Positions 38,814 through 45,263 of a DNA stretch of 49,401 nucleotides are shown one piece after another. Numbering within the stretch: the first letter of the stretch is position 1; every line of letters begins with the position of its first letter. Under the pieces are notes generated by a model. The model was not told the origin of the DNA. It ran no database searches and saw nothing but the letters and a program-made list of their open reading frames with translations. A program made the translations under genes and the position numbers. Source of the stretch: Flavobacterium sp. (lineage in GTDB: Bacteria; Bacteroidota; Bacteroidia; Flavobacteriales; Flavobacteriaceae); contig NZ_JAPZUB010000060.1 of the NCBI RefSeq assembly GCF_027533505.1, forward strand, positions 1 through 49,401, read 5' to 3'.

Positions 38814-39257
38814 TCAAACTCTTCCTTTTGCTTCATCGATACTATAACAAATGACCGGTACAATTTCATTCCCATTTTTATCAATAAATCCGTAAGTTCC
38901 TGTAATTGATTTTACCAAAGCTAAATCTTTTACAATTTCTCCAAATTTTCCAATGTGCGCATAAATTGTTTTGACCACTTCTTTTCCGTCTTTGTTAATC
39001 AGGCCATACGTTTTTGAAATACTTTTGACCAAAGCTAAATCGTTCTTAATTTCTCCAAATTTTCCAATTTTCGCATAAATCGGTTTAACGACTATTTTTC
39101 CTGATCTGTCAATAAATCCGAATGTTCCAGTTGTAGTTTTTACCAAAGCCCAATCTTTGTGATATTCATCATAATTGTAGATTCTTTGGTAGCTGTTTTG
39201 GGAATGGCTTAAACTTGAAATAATAACAAGCATAAAAATCAATAATTTGTTTTTCAT
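38814..39257 (-). CDS. Exported WG-repeat protein
   Basis: A secreted 147-aa protein: signal peptide MKNKLLIFMLVIISSLSHS and three WG-type repeats of about 34 residues (GTFGFIDRSGKIVVKPIYAKI, KTYGLINKDGKEVVKTIYAHI, GTYGFIDKNGNEIVPVI). Such repeats form beta-propeller-like or strand-rich modules of unknown binding role. With only three repeats it is far shorter than typical WG proteins, and may be a contracted form. The middle copies are close enough to suggest recent internal duplication. Confidence 0.85.
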   Translation of the reverse strand: MKNKLLIFMLVIISSLSHSQNSYQRIYNYDEYHKDWALVKTTTGTFGFIDRSGKIVVKPIYAKIGKFGEIKNDLALVKSISKTYGLINKDGKEVVKTIYAHIGKFGEIVKDLALVKSITGTYGFIDKNGNEIVPVICYSIDEAKGRV

Positions 39258-39326
39258 TTTGTTTTCGGTATTATATTAATTTTCTCATTTATTGGAGTAC
39301 TTAGAATATGGCATCTAAGGGTTCTC

Positions 39327-39385
39327 TGCTTGGCGATATGGCGATACGAGCGAACGACGCGTGTTTTGCTAAGATATAAATAATC
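39327..39385. repeat. Interspersed intergenic repeat, copy C
   Basis: A diverged copy of the A/B element: TGGCGATATGGCGATACGAG and then GCTAAGATATAAATAATCGT. On the minus strand it reads as a TATCTTAG element followed by a GC-rich block, so the repeats may carry or derive from promoters. It occupies much of the gap between the WG-repeat and TonB_C genes. Confidence 0.5.
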
Positions 39386-39449
39386 GTGAAGAAAGAAGTT
39401 TGATTCAATATAAACCAGCAATAGTGCGAAACGGCTGTTACCATCAGTT

Positions 39450-40112
39450 TTAGTTTATTGTTATTGGAATAATATATGGACACCGCACAAATGCGCCACC
39501 TTGATGTGCTGGTTGCCATCTCGGAAGATTTTGCACTATTCTTTTAGCTTCTTCGTTCAGTTCTTCATTAGTGCTTTCTACAATTTCTATTTGATCTGTT
39601 CTACCAAGAGTGTCAATAACAAATTTCACTTTTACTTTTCCTTTGTTATTTTTTATTGATTTATAATCTATGTTTTTACCTATAAAATCAAACAATAAAG
39701 TTTGACCGCCATAATACATTGGCATTACCTGACCAGACAGATAAAAATACCTTAAAGTTTCAACCTCCAATTCTTTTCCTTTACTGTCAACTATGGTTTG
39801 ACCTCCATTTTCTTTTCTGAAAAAATATCCTTTGATAGTTTTACCATCTTTATAAATTTCTATTAAGTCGTTGCCTTTATATGAAGCTATAAGGTTTGAA
39901 TCATAATAGTATTTTGTATCGCTAATAATTTCTCCATTCTTAAACTCCATTACAATCATTATTTTTTTTTCGTCGTCATAAAGTTTCCAAATTCCAGTTT
40001 GTTTTCCATTTTCATCAATTGCGTTTATTTGTTCATTTTTATATTCGATAACATTTTGTCCATTACATAAAAAGCCAAACGTTAAAATGAAAAATAGAAA
40101 GATATGTTTCAT
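39450..40112 (-). CDS. Exported protein with TonB C-terminal domain
   Basis: A 220-aa secreted protein with signal peptide MKHIFLFFILTFGFLCNG. Residues about 25-110 contain short repeats of the YwqK/MORN-like type (NGKQTGIWKLYDDEKK, ASYKGNDLIEIYKDGKT). The C terminus (about 150-220) is a TonB_C-like domain: KGKVKVKFVIDTLGRTDQIE and LPRWQPAHQGGAFVRCPYIIPI. There is no N-terminal transmembrane anchor and proline spacer as in true TonB, so it is unlikely to energise outer-membrane receptors. Confidence 0.8.
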   Translation of the reverse strand: MKHIFLFFILTFGFLCNGQNVIEYKNEQINAIDENGKQTGIWKLYDDEKKIMIVMEFKNGEIISDTKYYYDSNLIASYKGNDLIEIYKDGKTIKGYFFRKENGGQTIVDSKGKELEVETLRYFYLSGQVMPMYYGGQTLLFDFIGKNIDYKSIKNNKGKVKVKFVIDTLGRTDQIEIVESTNEELNEEAKRIVQNLPRWQPAHQGGAFVRCPYIIPITIN

Positions 40113-40224
40113 AATTGCAGATGTGTTTAAAAATGCTGGTAACGTAAGACCATGAAAAACTTCACAGACTTTCCAACAAATATAGCAAAAACCAAGGAAG
40201 AAGAATAGTTATTTCGTTTCTTTA

Positions 40225-40420
40225 AACATGCAACATTCCCGACGCTTTGGGAGCGCGGAGGCGGGGATTATCAGCCCTCTAAATTTTGGGATTTTGAACG
40301 ACCCCTAAAAAAACAACCGCGCTTACTCCGAAATTTCGGGAGCTCGGGAGCGGGGATTAGCACGGATTACAAATCCGCGCGATCAGGTGTCACTAGCCTG
40401 CCTGCCGGCCTAGGCAGGTC
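40225..40420. repeat. Palindrome-rich non-coding stretch
   Basis: The 378-bp gap between two minus-strand genes carries several GC-rich palindromes: CCGAAATTTCGG (40328-40339, perfect), CGGATT-ACA-AATCCG (40363-40377), and CCTGCC...GGCAGG near 40397-40418. GGGAGCG and CGGGGATTA occur twice (near 40249 and 40345). These match the style of dispersed flavobacterial repeats. No gene is evident. Confidence 0.6.
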
Positions 40421-40490
40421 ACTCTAACACCAAGACGAGCAGGCCGAATTGCGACGCTTGATGCAATAAGCAGGGAGACAAATGCAGTGG

Positions 40491-40931
40491 TTAGGTTTTC
40501 TCTAGCACCAACCGTGGCAACCAATTGACTTTGGAACTCAGAAACAACAATTGTTGCGGTTTTACAGTGGCGCTAGTATTGCGTGGGGAAGGCGCCATCC
40601 ACCGGGCTTGAGTTTCAGAAAAATCTAAACGATTTTGGGGCATCTCGGCAGTGGAAGTGCTGTTGGTGAATGTTACGATATTTTTTTCCAGCACCCAGGT
40701 TCCGTGTCCTTCTTTGTGGTCTTCGGTGGGGATTCGATTTTTTAGTTTTGAATAGTATGAAAAGGTAAACGTGCCATCATTCTTCAAGGTGATTTGATAT
40801 TCCAACACATCCAGGTCGACGGTTAGAATATGTTTCGCATAGGTGCCCACAACTGCGGTGGATTGCGCAAGAAGGGAATAGGGAAGGCTTAACAGGGCAA
40901 AGACGATAAGGGAGGAGCTAAAGGTTTTCAT
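40491..40931 (-). CDS. Exported protein of unknown function
   Basis: A 146-aa secreted protein with signal peptide MKTFSSSLIVFALLSLPYSLLAQ. The mature part has VGTYAKHILTVDLDVLEYQITLKNDGTFTF and HGTWVLEKNIVTFTN, the strand pattern of small lipocalin-like domains that test new line-by-line changes in Bacteroidota, here without a lipobox. The ATG at 40931 is chosen because the in-frame upstream extension lies within an 84-nt repeat that also occurs outside any gene at 49269-49352. Confidence 0.65.
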   Translation of the reverse strand: MKTFSSSLIVFALLSLPYSLLAQSTAVVGTYAKHILTVDLDVLEYQITLKNDGTFTFSYYSKLKNRIPTEDHKEGHGTWVLEKNIVTFTNSTSTAEMPQNRLDFSETQARWMAPSPRNTSATVKPQQLLFLSSKVNWLPRLVLEKT

Positions 40932-40966
40932 AGTGATAGGGTTACAATGGAATTGTTTGATTTTTA

Positions 40967-41050
40967 TTCGGGAGCTTAAACGAGGTTGTTTTTTTTGATA
41001 AGTTATATAAATTAGTTTTTGAGAGGGGTTGTGCAACAGGTACCACTGTT
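40967..41050 (-). repeat. 84-nt repeat, left inverted copy
   Basis: Read on minus, this copy begins AACAGTGGTACCTGTTGCAC and ends CTCGTTTAAGCTCCCGAA. The copy at 49269-49352 on plus has the same length, differs at only two of the first 25 positions and is identical over the last 28; the middle is AT-rich and diverged. The AACAG/CTGTT pair can form a small hairpin in both copies. Confidence 0.85.
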
Positions 41051-41064
41051 AGCAGATGTTTTTT

Positions 41065-41553
41065 TTAGCTTATCCAAGTCCGCCAAGTTTCAACAATTTT
41101 CCATTTTCCATTAATTTTCTTTAAATAAATACCTTTTCCACTTCCGCAAAGACTTCCACAATGATGTTCAAGTTCTACAAAAGCTTTTTGTCTGTCAAGC
41201 GAAAATATTGGAATTGATAAATTATAGAAATTATATTCCTTTCCGTTTTTTCTTTTCTCTAATTCTATTTCGAAAGTTGTTGAATTTATATTTTCGGATA
41301 GACTTTTGTCAATTTCAATTTTTTCAGGATTTGAATTTTGTTCTAAAATGGTCAAAGAATCTTTTGATGTGAAGAACTTTTCTCCTTTTACTTTATCGTT
41401 TATAAGATTGCCGATATAAATATTTCCCGGAATTGGAGGAAAAACCAATCCATCTTTCCTTTTGATTGGAATTTCTATGGTTATTTTTTTTAATTCCTGA
41501 CAAAACATTATAGCGTTTGGTCTATTCTTAAAAACATCCAAACTGTCTTGCAA
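41065..41553 (-). pseudogene. Probable 5'-truncated exported protein gene
   Basis: The frame encodes up to 162 aa ending VELEHHCGSLCGSGKGIYLK, then KWKIVETWRTW, a plausible C-terminal domain with paired cysteines. The N-terminal side has no signal peptide and no ATG: the frame opens from a stop upstream with KINHNPVAFPKILQD and the first usable starts are a TTG at 41553 or an internal ATG. It looks like the 3' part of a longer secreted or lipoprotein gene. The alternative is a cytoplasmic protein starting at TTG. Confidence 0.5.
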
Positions 41554-41842
41554 TATTTTAGGGAAGGCTACAGGATTATGATTTATTTTCTAAAGCGCAG
41601 ACTTTTAAAGGTTGGTTTGCGGCTGTTGTGCTTATTATTGGTGGTTTTATTTTTTTAATAAAAATCATTGATTTTTTGAAATAATTTTAAATTCTTTAAT
41701 TTTCCAGCTTGCGCACGAATTGAAATTTGTCAAAGTCAATCCTATCGTATAGGTGTTATTGTAAAGCTTCACCAAGGTTCCGAAACTTCGGGAGTGGGGT
41801 AGTGCGGGGAAAATTTTATATGATTAATCAAAAAAGTAGAAA
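41554..41842. other. Non-coding gap with palindromic repeat
   Basis: The gap holds CCGAAACTTCGG (41780-41791) followed by GAGTGGGGTAGTG; the same block occurs at 42373-42400 and the palindrome again near 49346-49361. A plus-strand frame at about 41575-41682 encodes a hydrophobic segment (FAAVVLIIGGFIFLIKII) that could be the remnant C terminus of a membrane protein. No complete gene was identified. Confidence 0.45.
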
Positions 41843-42358
41843 ATGAAAATAAAAAGAAAAATTATTAAATATTTAGTTGCATTGTTGATATATAGTAACT
41901 CTAATTCACAAGATTTAAATACTTTAACTTTTGATTCTTTAAAAACACACTTAATTACCTTTTTAATCAAAAATAATGATATTAGAGAATTTGAAATTGA
42001 TGACTATAAAAGTGGTAGAAGACAAATAGATGTTATTGGAATTCAAAATGATTATCATAAAGGCGATTTGAAAAATGGAATTTATAGTTTTTATCAAACA
42101 CGGAATCATAGTAGAGTTCATTTTGTAATAATCGAAAATAATAATTACACTATTCTAAACTTGTCAAATAGAGATGGGTTAAATTTGGGTATAATAGCTT
42201 TATTAAATTTTTGTGAGCGAAGTAAATATTGTGAGATAATCATTAATGATTACATTTCGAGACTAATTAGAGTGTATTTTAAAAATAATTTAATTGTCAA
42301 TACAGGAAATGAATTGAATAGTTTAAACTGCATTAAAACAAAAGAAGGATTACCTTAA
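41843..42358 (+). CDS. Exported protein of unknown function
   Basis: A 171-aa protein with a likely signal peptide (MKIKRKIIKYLVALLIYSNSN). The mature part is Asn/Ile-rich, with FYQTRNHSRVHFVIIENNNY and LNFCERSKYCEIIINDYISR, perhaps a small alpha/beta domain. No family is recognised. Base composition is very AT-rich. It is isolated between copies of the CCCGAAACTTCGGGAG palindrome, typical of the ORFans in this accessory stretch. Confidence 0.6.
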   Translation: MKIKRKIIKYLVALLIYSNSNSQDLNTLTFDSLKTHLITFLIKNNDIREFEIDDYKSGRRQIDVIGIQNDYHKGDLKNGIYSFYQTRNHSRVHFVIIENNNYTILNLSNRDGLNLGIIALLNFCERSKYCEIIINDYISRLIRVYFKNNLIVNTGNELNSLNCIKTKEGLP

Positions 42359-42360
42359 AA

Positions 42361-42400
42361 CCCGCTCCCAAACTCCTGAAACTTCGGGAGTGGGGTAGTG
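42361..42400. repeat. CCCGAAACTTCGGG-type palindromic repeat
   Basis: CCCGCTCCCA, CTCCTGAAACTTCGGGAG (42373-42390) and TGGGGTAGTG form an interrupted palindrome right after the 171-aa gene, and resemble the block near 41780. Without a T-run it is not a canonical terminator. Confidence 0.6.
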
Positions 42401-42575
42401 TTCAGTCGCAGTCACTGTCTCAGTCGTAAGTCATAAGTCGAAAGATGGCGTCTAAATTATGCATTAAACAATTCATTTATCTAAAAAGAAATACCATTGT
42501 TCAGTACCTCAAAACCAAAAATAGGTGTATTTGAAAATTAGATACATAGATTCAAATTTAAAAGCCTTTTCCTCC

Positions 42576-43097
42576 ATGAAGATAACTTTACTTTGGCAAG
42601 AACGCCTCATCGGAATTTATTTTTTACTTATCAGTATTTTATTTTTAATTGTTCAAGTTATTGTTGCAACAAGAATATCTGAAAATTATATTTCCATTGG
42701 ATTTTATAAAGAGAGTTCATTTACAGAAGTCCGTATCTATTGCCATGAGCTATTGAGAGGGTTTGGGTATTTTGTACTTTTGTTAGGCAGTATTGGTTTG
42801 TTACTACGAAAGTCTTGGGGATGGCAATTACTAGTTGGTTCGATTTTTTATTTGAGTGTAAAAGGTGGATATAATGTGGTAAAATTGATTTTTGATTCAG
42901 TTCAACCTTTTGAAGCTATCCAATTCATTAGGGTTATAATTTTAGTTATTAATTTAGTAATGCTATTCCGTCTCATTCAATACGATTTTCAAAAGCGTTT
43001 TGAGTTAACAAGATTTCATCTTTTAGTACCCCTAGTAGTAATTTTATTGATTACTCTTTTGCCCTTGGGAATTGAAAAAGTTTTGCAAATGTTTTAA
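42576..43097 (+). CDS. Multi-pass membrane protein, unknown function
   Basis: A 173-aa membrane protein with four hydrophobic helices: IGIYFLLISILFLIVQVIV, GFGYFVLLLGSIGLLL, FIRVIILVINLVMLFRL, and VPLVVILLITLLPLG. The segment RKSWGWQLLVGS between helices two and three resembles small membrane proteins of Bacteroidota. The ATG at 42576 (MKITLLWQERLIG) is preferred over a GTG 51 bp upstream. No function can be assigned; the gene stands alone. Confidence 0.65.
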   Translation: MKITLLWQERLIGIYFLLISILFLIVQVIVATRISENYISIGFYKESSFTEVRIYCHELLRGFGYFVLLLGSIGLLLRKSWGWQLLVGSIFYLSVKGGYNVVKLIFDSVQPFEAIQFIRVIILVINLVMLFRLIQYDFQKRFELTRFHLLVPLVVILLITLLPLGIEKVLQMF

Positions 43098-43191
43098 GAT
43101 TAAAGTGATAGTTTTCGGTCGTATTCGTGGTTCGTATGTGGTGTAAAAGTGGAATGGGTGTATAACTTCTTTTCTCTTGCTTCTTTTTTCT

Positions 43192-43376
43192 TTGCCACGA
43201 AGGCACGAAGGCTCAAAGGTTTGAGGGCACTAAGTATTGTGGCCTTTGGTCTTTTTTTTAACCGCAAAGGGGCAAAGGTTACGCGAAGTACGCAATGGAT
43301 TAAGTATGCAAAGAATCGCGGCCGTTGGCCTTTTTTTAAACCGCAAAGGAGCAAAGGTTGCGCGAAGAACGCAAGG
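43192..43376. repeat. CCGCAAAGG repeats, 79-bp period
   Basis: Two copies, each starting GGCC and containing CCGCAAAGG, GCAAAGGTT and CGCGAAG, lie at 43241-43295 and 43320-43374, 79 bp apart; a diverged third block (GCCACGAAGGCACGAAGGCT) precedes them from 43194. This resembles CGCAAAG-type dispersed repeats of Bacteroidota. Open frames through it on both strands are artefacts of the repeat. Confidence 0.75.
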
Positions 43377-43452
43377 ATTTTATTATTCTAACAGTAGTGC
43401 AATTTTAGTATAGTTTTTTACATTGGGTTTTAGGTCTTGATTTATAGGGTTA

Positions 43453-43568
43453 ATTTTCGATGGTTTTCGACTATTTTTTATAGTTTTCGACTATTGGTTT
43501 TAGTTCTTTTTTTCATGGACTCCTCATGGACTATCTATGGCGTATCTATGGCGCATCTATGGAGGATC
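43453..43568. repeat. TTTTCGA repeats and an 11-bp tandem array
   Basis: TTTTCGA occurs at 43453, 43464 and 43483, the last two within a near-identical 16-mer (GTTTTCGACTATT core). From 43514 to 43568 five successive 11-mers follow: CATGGACTCCT, CATGGACTATC, TATGGCGTATC, TATGGCGCATC, TATGGAGGATC. The period is exact. The remaining sequence to the next gene is AT-rich with a weak hairpin (GTTACA/TGTAAC near 43778-43799) and no convincing gene. Confidence 0.85.
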
Positions 43569-43852
43569 GTAGAGGCAGCTGCTTTATGAGGTTTTTTTGC
43601 CTCTTTTATTTGGAATTTGGTATACATGGAGTTGTTATATCCAATGGTCAATCTTTCATACCAAGTTGGCAAGATGATAAGTCAATATTACCGTATTAAT
43701 ATCTTTTATTTCGCTTTACTTTGGGTTAACAATTTATGCTACTCTTTCAGTTTACTTAGTTACATACAATTCTCATCGTTACAGTTACTGTCTTGTAACA
43801 CATTTTTATATTTTTTTGATATGTTGTTACTATCAATTCCAAACTTTTGTAA

Positions 43853-44716
43853 TTAATCAGCTTCTTTTTTATTCACTAGATATTTTTGAACGATGTACCC
43901 TGATATTGCCATTAATTGTTTTTCTTGGTACACAGGATGGTTTCCATCTTGAATAAAGAATTCGGGAGTGCCGTTGACTTTACAATAAAAATACAAGGGT
44001 TTTCCATTTTTAAAAAAGACGGTACTGTCTTGTAATTCTACTTTTCGCTGATTAAACTCTTCCTTTTGATACCCCACAACGGGGGCTTCTCCCGGACTCA
44101 CGCTTTTTTGGCACGCTACCAAGACATATCTATTTTCTTGCCATTGCATGCATTCGGGCTGGTTTAAAAAACTTGAGATCCCCCAACACAAAATCCCTAA
44201 AAACCCAGTGATTCCAATGCCTTGTCGCCATGTTATTTTTCTTTTTTTTGCGCTCGTTGACTCCCTTTGTTCCTTTGGGTGTAATGATTTCTCGTTCGGG
44301 TTGAGCGTTTTTACTATTTCAGTATAAGTATTATTGTTATCTGTTTTTTCAAAAGTAATATTCTCATAGGAGTTTCGGTATTTTGCATAGGGGCGCAATG
44401 GAAATTGGGCTAAAACGGCTGCTAGCTCCACTACTGTAGTGCTGGGTTTGGCTGTTTTTCCTTTGATAAAGTTTTCTACACTGCGAAATTCTTCGGCACT
44501 GCATCGTCTAATGGTGGCACCGTTCACCTCAAGGTTTAGCTTTAATCCGTGTTGAATGACCCGTAGATCATTTTCTGTACATCCGTTTTCCACTAATTGG
44601 GCGAGGTATTCGCGTAGGTCACTTCGATTTGTGGTTTTAAGATCCATACCATTTTCATTGGCATTTAAGGCGAGGTATTCTAGTATCGCTTGGGCATAGG
44701 TTTCTATCGTTTTCAT
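43853..44716 (-). CDS. Single-helix membrane protein beside a two-component system
   Basis: A 287-aa protein I cannot name. Residues 1-160 are predicted cytoplasmic and helical (YAQAILEYLALNANENGMDL, FRSVENFIKGKT), followed by one membrane helix (GIGITGFLGILCWGISSFL, about 168-186) and an outer domain with CMQWQENRYVLVAC and FYCKVNGTPEFFIQDG, ending GYIVQKYLVNKK. Paired cysteines in the outer part suggest a periplasmic location. Its promoter region has phased GGAAA boxes. Together with the divergent lipoprotein, kinase and response regulator it may belong to one signalling module. Confidence 0.65.
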   Translation of the reverse strand: MKTIETYAQAILEYLALNANENGMDLKTTNRSDLREYLAQLVENGCTENDLRVIQHGLKLNLEVNGATIRRCSAEEFRSVENFIKGKTAKPSTTVVELAAVLAQFPLRPYAKYRNSYENITFEKTDNNNTYTEIVKTLNPNEKSLHPKEQRESTSAKKRKITWRQGIGITGFLGILCWGISSFLNQPECMQWQENRYVLVACQKSVSPGEAPVVGYQKEEFNQRKVELQDSTVFFKNGKPLYFYCKVNGTPEFFIQDGNHPVYQEKQLMAISGYIVQKYLVNKKEAD

Positions 44717-44743
44717 GACTGTAGGTTATTGGATTTTATTTCC

Positions 44744-44793
44744 TAAAGATATGAAAAACAGGAAATCTTAGGAAAGAGAGGAAATATCGGAAA
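44744..44793 (-). promoter_or_regulatory. Promoter with four phased GGAAA operator boxes
   Basis: TAAAGATA (44744-44751) reads TATCTTTA on minus, a 7/8 -7 element 28 bp from the ATG of the 287-aa protein. Upstream of it, GGAAA starts at 44761, 44771, 44780 and 44789, that is at 9-10 bp steps on one face of the helix, replacing a TTG at -33. This looks like an activator or repressor array. Confidence 0.5.
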
Positions 44794-44845
44794 TGCCTTG
44801 TGTTCATTGCTTTTTTGGTGTTTTCCTTTGCCCTGTAATTACTGC

Positions 44846-45040
44846 GGTTCCTAAGCGCTTTGGAACTTTTTGTACAACAGAAATTACAACCCGGTGGTCG
44901 GGCGGTAACCGAAGTTTTTTCGGGAAGTAAAAATCACGTTGCCGTTCCCCATCACCGTACTTCCCAAACACGGATGTATATCGGACGGGGTGTGTTTTGC
45001 CGCCCTTTGCTCATCGGTACACCGAAAAATCCAAGTTTCA
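44846..45040 (+). other. Hairpin-rich leader, candidate structured RNA
   Basis: The 340-bp divergent gap holds a series of plus-strand hairpins: GTTCC/GGAAC followed by TTTTT (44847-44871, terminator-like), CCCG/CGGG (44890-44902), CCGAA/TTCGG (44909-44923), GGGAAGTA/TACTTCCC (44922-44929 with 44958-44965), and CGGT/ACCG near 45016. The stretch is more GC-rich than its surroundings. The second and fourth hairpins overlap at their edges and could be mutually exclusive. No known riboswitch is recognised. Confidence 0.35.
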
Positions 45041-45056
45041 TTTAATCTTAAAAATC

Positions 45057-45227
45057 ATGAAAAAAATAGTATTAGCCCTCGCGGTAGTGGCTACCCTTGC
45101 CTTTGTGTCTTGTACCGCTGACGAGGCCATCTCAAGCCCCTCAGACTCGACAAACCAGACCTTAAGACTCAATGACAGTACGGGAGGACAGTTGGGTGAT
45201 CCTAACAATCCAAGACCAAAACCTTAA
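45057..45227 (+). CDS. 56-aa lipoprotein
   Basis: Tiny lipoprotein: MKKIVLALAVVATLAFVSC (Cys19 lipidated) followed by a 37-residue disordered mature part rich in Ser, Asn, Asp and Pro and ending GGQLGDPNNPRPKP. It lies 36 bp before the kinase gene and after the hairpin-rich leader, so it may be cotranscribed with the two-component genes. Similar very small lipoproteins often sit by sensor genes in flavobacteria; a ligand or signal-peptide role is speculation. Confidence 0.7.
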   Translation: MKKIVLALAVVATLAFVSCTADEAISSPSDSTNQTLRLNDSTGGQLGDPNNPRPKP

Positions 45228-45263
45228 CTTTGAATTGTAGGAAACGTTTTGTATTTTCGGGAA

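Noticed and set aside
39301..39519. Minus-strand frame of 72 codons overlapping the 3' end of the TonB_C gene
   Set aside because: Different frame of a well-supported gene plus repeat copy C; no signal, domain or start context.
37402..40112. Classical integron with attC sites
   Set aside because: The repeats lack recognisable paired GTTRRRY/RYYYAAC boxes and no integrase is in the window; only the cassette-like layout is retained as an observation.
41578..41658. Possible 26-residue hydrophobic peptide starting MIYFLKRRLLK
   Set aside because: Could be a toxin-like peptide, but no promoter or antisense partner is evident, and another frame of the same DNA reads as a membrane-helix remnant.
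43149..43391. Plus and minus frames across 43100-43391
   Set aside because: They arise from the CCGCAAAGG repeat; translations are repeat-derived and low in information.
43453..43568. CRISPR array
   Set aside because: Units are 11 bp with no spacers of constant length and no cas genes nearby.
43617..43856. Plus-strand 79-codon frame rich in Leu, Tyr and Ser
   Set aside because: No promoter, no family resemblance, lies in T-rich non-coding sequence and runs into the end of the convergent 287-aa gene.
44860..45045. Plus-strand 61-codon frame in the leader of the small lipoprotein
   Set aside because: It passes through several strong hairpins, starts inside a terminator-like structure and shows no protein features.
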